Assembly (NCBI GenBank): GCA_040080965.1
Contig: JBEBHH010000009.1
Coordinates: forward strand, 1-64,000
Source: SHZI01 sp040080965
GTDB taxonomy: Bacteria; Pseudomonadota; Gammaproteobacteria; Steroidobacterales; GCA-2729495
Length of the DNA: 64,000 nucleotides
Reading direction: 5' to 3'
Below, piece after piece: positions 62,079-64,000 of this stretch (the stretch's first letter is position 1; every line of letters begins with the position of its first letter). The notes under the pieces are model-generated. The model saw only the letters and a list, made by a program, of their open reading frames with translations. It was not told the DNA's origin and ran no database searches. The position numbers and the translations under genes were made by a program.

Positions 62079-62732
62079 ATGTCGCCGCTCTGCCTGCCCC
62101 GGATTCTCGGTTGCCTGTGCCTGGCGCTGGCCGTGGCCGGTTGCAGCGCCGGGTCGAAGCAGGGTGCGGCCAAGGGCGCCAAATCCGGCGCCGTCGGCGG
62201 GCTGGTGGCCGGTGCGGTGGGCAGCATCTTCTGGGGCGGCGACGCCGTGAACAACGCGCTCCGAACGGCGGCGGTGGGCGCCGCGTCCGGGGCGGCCGTG
62301 GGGGCCATGAACGGCGCCGAGCGGGACAAGCAGCAGGCGCCGCCTCCTCCCGCGCCGGCACCCGCCCCGGGTAACAGCCCGTCCGGAACCCTCTCGGCCG
62401 CGGACCAGCAGCTGAAGGCCCAGATGGGCGACCTCAACTTCGCGGCCGGCGAGGAGCTGGCCCGCTGCCGCCACGTGAGCGCGATCAGCCGCGCCGAGAA
62501 GGCCTTCGCCGGCGAGACGGATCCGAAGCGGAAGAGCTACGCGCTGCTGATCCAGGCCATGGCCGCCGAGGAATCCGGCAACACCGCGAAGGCCAACGCC
62601 GTCTACACCCAGTGGGGCCAGTTCGATCCCGCGCGGACGGACACCGCCAGGACGCGCAACGAGGCCCTTGAAGGGCTCCTCAAGGTGCAGAAGATCCGGC
62701 AGGACAGCGGCCTGCCACCCCTCTGCACATGA
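62079..62732 (+). CDS. Glycine-zipper lipoprotein
   Basis: A 217-residue lipoprotein: signal peptide with lipobox LAVAGC (Cys near residue 22), then a glycine-zipper region (SGAVGGLVAGAVGSIFWGG and GAASGAAVGAMNG) and a Pro-rich spacer, and a helical C-terminal domain (FAGETDPKRKSYALLIQAMAAEESGNTAKANAVY) resembling a TPR hairpin. Glycine zippers often insert in membranes or oligomerise. It has a strong GGAGGAA ribosome-binding site and overlaps the pirin gene by 4 bp. Confidence 0.8.
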   Translation: MSPLCLPRILGCLCLALAVAGCSAGSKQGAAKGAKSGAVGGLVAGAVGSIFWGGDAVNNALRTAAVGAASGAAVGAMNGAERDKQQAPPPPAPAPAPGNSPSGTLSAADQQLKAQMGDLNFAAGEELARCRHVSAISRAEKAFAGETDPKRKSYALLIQAMAAEESGNTAKANAVYTQWGQFDPARTDTARTRNEALEGLLKVQKIRQDSGLPPLCT

Positions 62733-63598
62733 GTGTCATCGACACCCTCATCCGGCCCCGGGAACGGGACCTGGGCGGGTTCAGCGTGCACCGGGTGCTG
62801 CCGGGCGGTCCGCGCCAGATGGTGGGGCCCTTCATCTTCTTCGACGCCATGGGCCCCGCCACCTTCGCGCCGGACACCGGTGTGGACGTGCGGCCCCACC
62901 CGCACATCGGCCTGGCCACCGTCACCTGGCTGTTCGAGGGCGAACTGCTCCACCGGGACAGCCTGGGCTTCACCCAGGTGATCCGGCCCGGCGAGGTGAA
63001 CTGGATGACGGCGGGCAGCGGCATCGTGCATTCCGAGCGCACGCCACCGGAGAACCGGCGGCGGCCGTCGCGCCTGCACGGTATCCAGTCCTGGGTCGCA
63101 CTGCCGAAGCACGCGGAAGAGACGGCGCCGGAATTCCATCACCACGCGGCGGGTGACCTGCCGGCGCTCGATGCGGACGGCGTCCGCCTGCGCGTGATCG
63201 CCGGCACCCTGCTCGGCCTCACCTCGCCCGTGCGCACGTTCTCCGCGATGGGCTACGGCGCGCTGGAACTGGCGACGGGAGCGCGCTGCCAGTTGCCGGC
63301 AGAACACGAGGAGCGCGCGGTGTACCTGGTCGATGGCGAGCTCGCGATCGACGGCGAGAGCGTGCCGGCCGGCGCCTGCGCGATACTGCTGCCCGGGCGC
63401 ACTGTGGAGCTGCTGGCAACCGCCCCGTCGCGCTGCATGGTCCTGGGTGGCGAGCCGGCGGACGGCCCGCGCCACATCTGGTGGAATTTCGTCTCCAGCT
63501 CGGCGGCGCGCCTCGAGCAGGCAAGGCGGGACTGGAAGCTCGGCCGCTTCACGCCTGTGCCGGGCGAGTCGGAGTTCATCCCGCTGCCGGAGTACTGA
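62729..63598 (+). CDS. Pirin family protein
   Basis: A 289-residue bicupin. The N-terminal metal-binding motif HPHIGLATVTWLFEGE (two His and Glu) and GEVNWMTAGSGIVHSER (third His) are intact, so a metal site is likely. Bacterial pirins act as redox-sensitive regulators of metabolism or as quercetinase-type dioxygenases. The start overlaps the lipoprotein gene stop (ATGA). Confidence 0.93.
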   Translation: MSVIDTLIRPRERDLGGFSVHRVLPGGPRQMVGPFIFFDAMGPATFAPDTGVDVRPHPHIGLATVTWLFEGELLHRDSLGFTQVIRPGEVNWMTAGSGIVHSERTPPENRRRPSRLHGIQSWVALPKHAEETAPEFHHHAAGDLPALDADGVRLRVIAGTLLGLTSPVRTFSAMGYGALELATGARCQLPAEHEERAVYLVDGELAIDGESVPAGACAILLPGRTVELLATAPSRCMVLGGEPADGPRHIWWNFVSSSAARLEQARRDWKLGRFTPVPGESEFIPLPEY

Positions 63599-63691
63599 CC
63601 GCCCGCCCGCGGCCCTCCCGGCACGCAAATCTGCTGTAAAAGCCCGCTTTTCCCGTTTGAGGCCCCCCGGAGCGCGTGCAAGAATCGCTTC

Positions 63692-64000
63692 GTGACCAAC
63701 CCCAGCCTGTTCGAATTCTCCCCGCGCACCCGCCGTAACGACTACGACGTGACGAACACCGTCCGCGTCAGCTCCGTCGATGAGGTGCGCAACGCCTGCC
63801 AGGATCTCTTCCAGCTGGGCTGGCCGGGCGCCGCCTTCGACCAGCTGTGGCTCGCCTTCCACGATTTCCGCCGGCTGTTCCGTGGCCAGACGGAGGGCTA
63901 CGTGGGCTGCGACACCCTCTACCACGACCAGCAGCACTCGCTGGACGTCACCCTCGCCATGGCCCGGCTCATGGCCGGCTACGAGCAGACCGCCACGGAA
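63692..64000 (+). CDS. HD-domain protein, truncated by window end
   Basis: The first 103 codons of an open frame that runs off the window. YVGCDTLYHDQQHSLDVTLAMARLMAGYE contains the pattern H-D-x-x-H-S-x-D-V of an HD/PDEase-type phosphohydrolase metal site. The function cannot be settled because the rest is missing. The GTG at 63692 is chosen as start (TNPSLFEFSPRTR follows). Confidence 0.75.
   Translation, partial: MTNPSLFEFSPRTRRNDYDVTNTVRVSSVDEVRNACQDLFQLGWPGAAFDQLWLAFHDFRRLFRGQTEGYVGCDTLYHDQQHSLDVTLAMARLMAGYEQTATE

Noticed and set aside
1..64000. tRNA, rRNA, CRISPR arrays and prophage genes
   Set aside because: Intergenic spacers were scanned by eye; no cloverleaf with TPsiC box, no spaced direct repeats and no phage structural or integrase gene were seen.

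Overview
The window is GC-rich (roughly two thirds G+C), densely coding bacterial chromosome. Several conserved blocks point to a gammaproteobacterium: def-fmt-rsmB-DUF4390-ntrY-ntrX facing LysM-dprA-smg-topA-tsaC, plus aroE, and priA-argS-SPOR. High-GC groups allied to Xanthomonadales, Nevskiales, Steroidobacterales or Woeseiales fit best, but I cannot name a genus. I found no rRNA, tRNA, CRISPR array or prophage.

Layout. 1-5.9 kb: a DUF1838 Tat-exported protein, a secreted TonB_C protein and a glutathione S-transferase, divergent from a TonB-dependent receptor followed by a TlpA-like thioredoxin. 5.8-8.9 kb: proton-translocating transhydrogenase pntAB. 9.2-10.4 kb: an exported serine hydrolase. 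10.5-11.9 kb: an unrecognised 8-helix membrane protein with an HdeA-like periplasmic protein. 11.9-17.3 kb: a minus-strand unit of VWA lipoprotein, ECF sigma factor, probable anti-sigma factor and acetyl-CoA synthetase. 17.4-22.0 kb: an HNH nuclease, then a CHASE2 sensor, small secreted protein and M48 protease. 22.0-23.8 kb: a second ECF sigma unit with DUF3619-like and DUF3106 proteins. 23.8-24.2 kb: a gene-free, AT-enriched stretch with several DnaA-box sequences. 24.2-28.8 kb: priA, argS and a SPOR protein. 28.8-31.0 kb: a PLP enzyme and a Rieske oxygenase. 31.1-31.7 kb: a REP-associated tyrosine transposase (RAYT) next to one copy of its probable REP target.

31.7-38.8 kb is one minus-strand unit (def, fmt, rsmB, DUF4390, ntrY, ntrX) covering N-terminal formyl metabolism, rRNA methylation and a two-component system. 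38.9-44.8 kb is the divergent plus-strand unit LysM, dprA, smg, topA, tsaC. 45.0-52.0 kb is an accessory stretch: large subtilase, HDOD protein, VapBC-like toxin-antitoxin, MFS transporter and 3-methyladenine glycosylase. 52.1-56.6 kb holds aroE, glutathione reductase and oligopeptidase A; a 45-bp perfect inverted repeat made of two REP units lies between aroE and gor. 56.6-60.4 kb has two tandem di-heme cytochrome c peroxidases, exonuclease III and a BrnT-type toxin-antitoxin. 60.4-64 kb has an MFS transporter coupled to a Rieske ferredoxin, a glycine-zipper lipoprotein, a pirin and an HD-domain protein that runs off the end.

The most interesting signals are the RAYT/REP system, whose REP units supply or abut gene stop codons; the oriC-like DnaA-box cluster beside priA; an NtrX whose AAA+ domain has lost its key ATPase and sigma-54 motifs; an apparent CTG start on fmt; and two uncharacterised envelope operons (8-helix protein + HdeA-like, and CHASE2 + M48). 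Functions come from motif and family recognition by eye. No database search was run.
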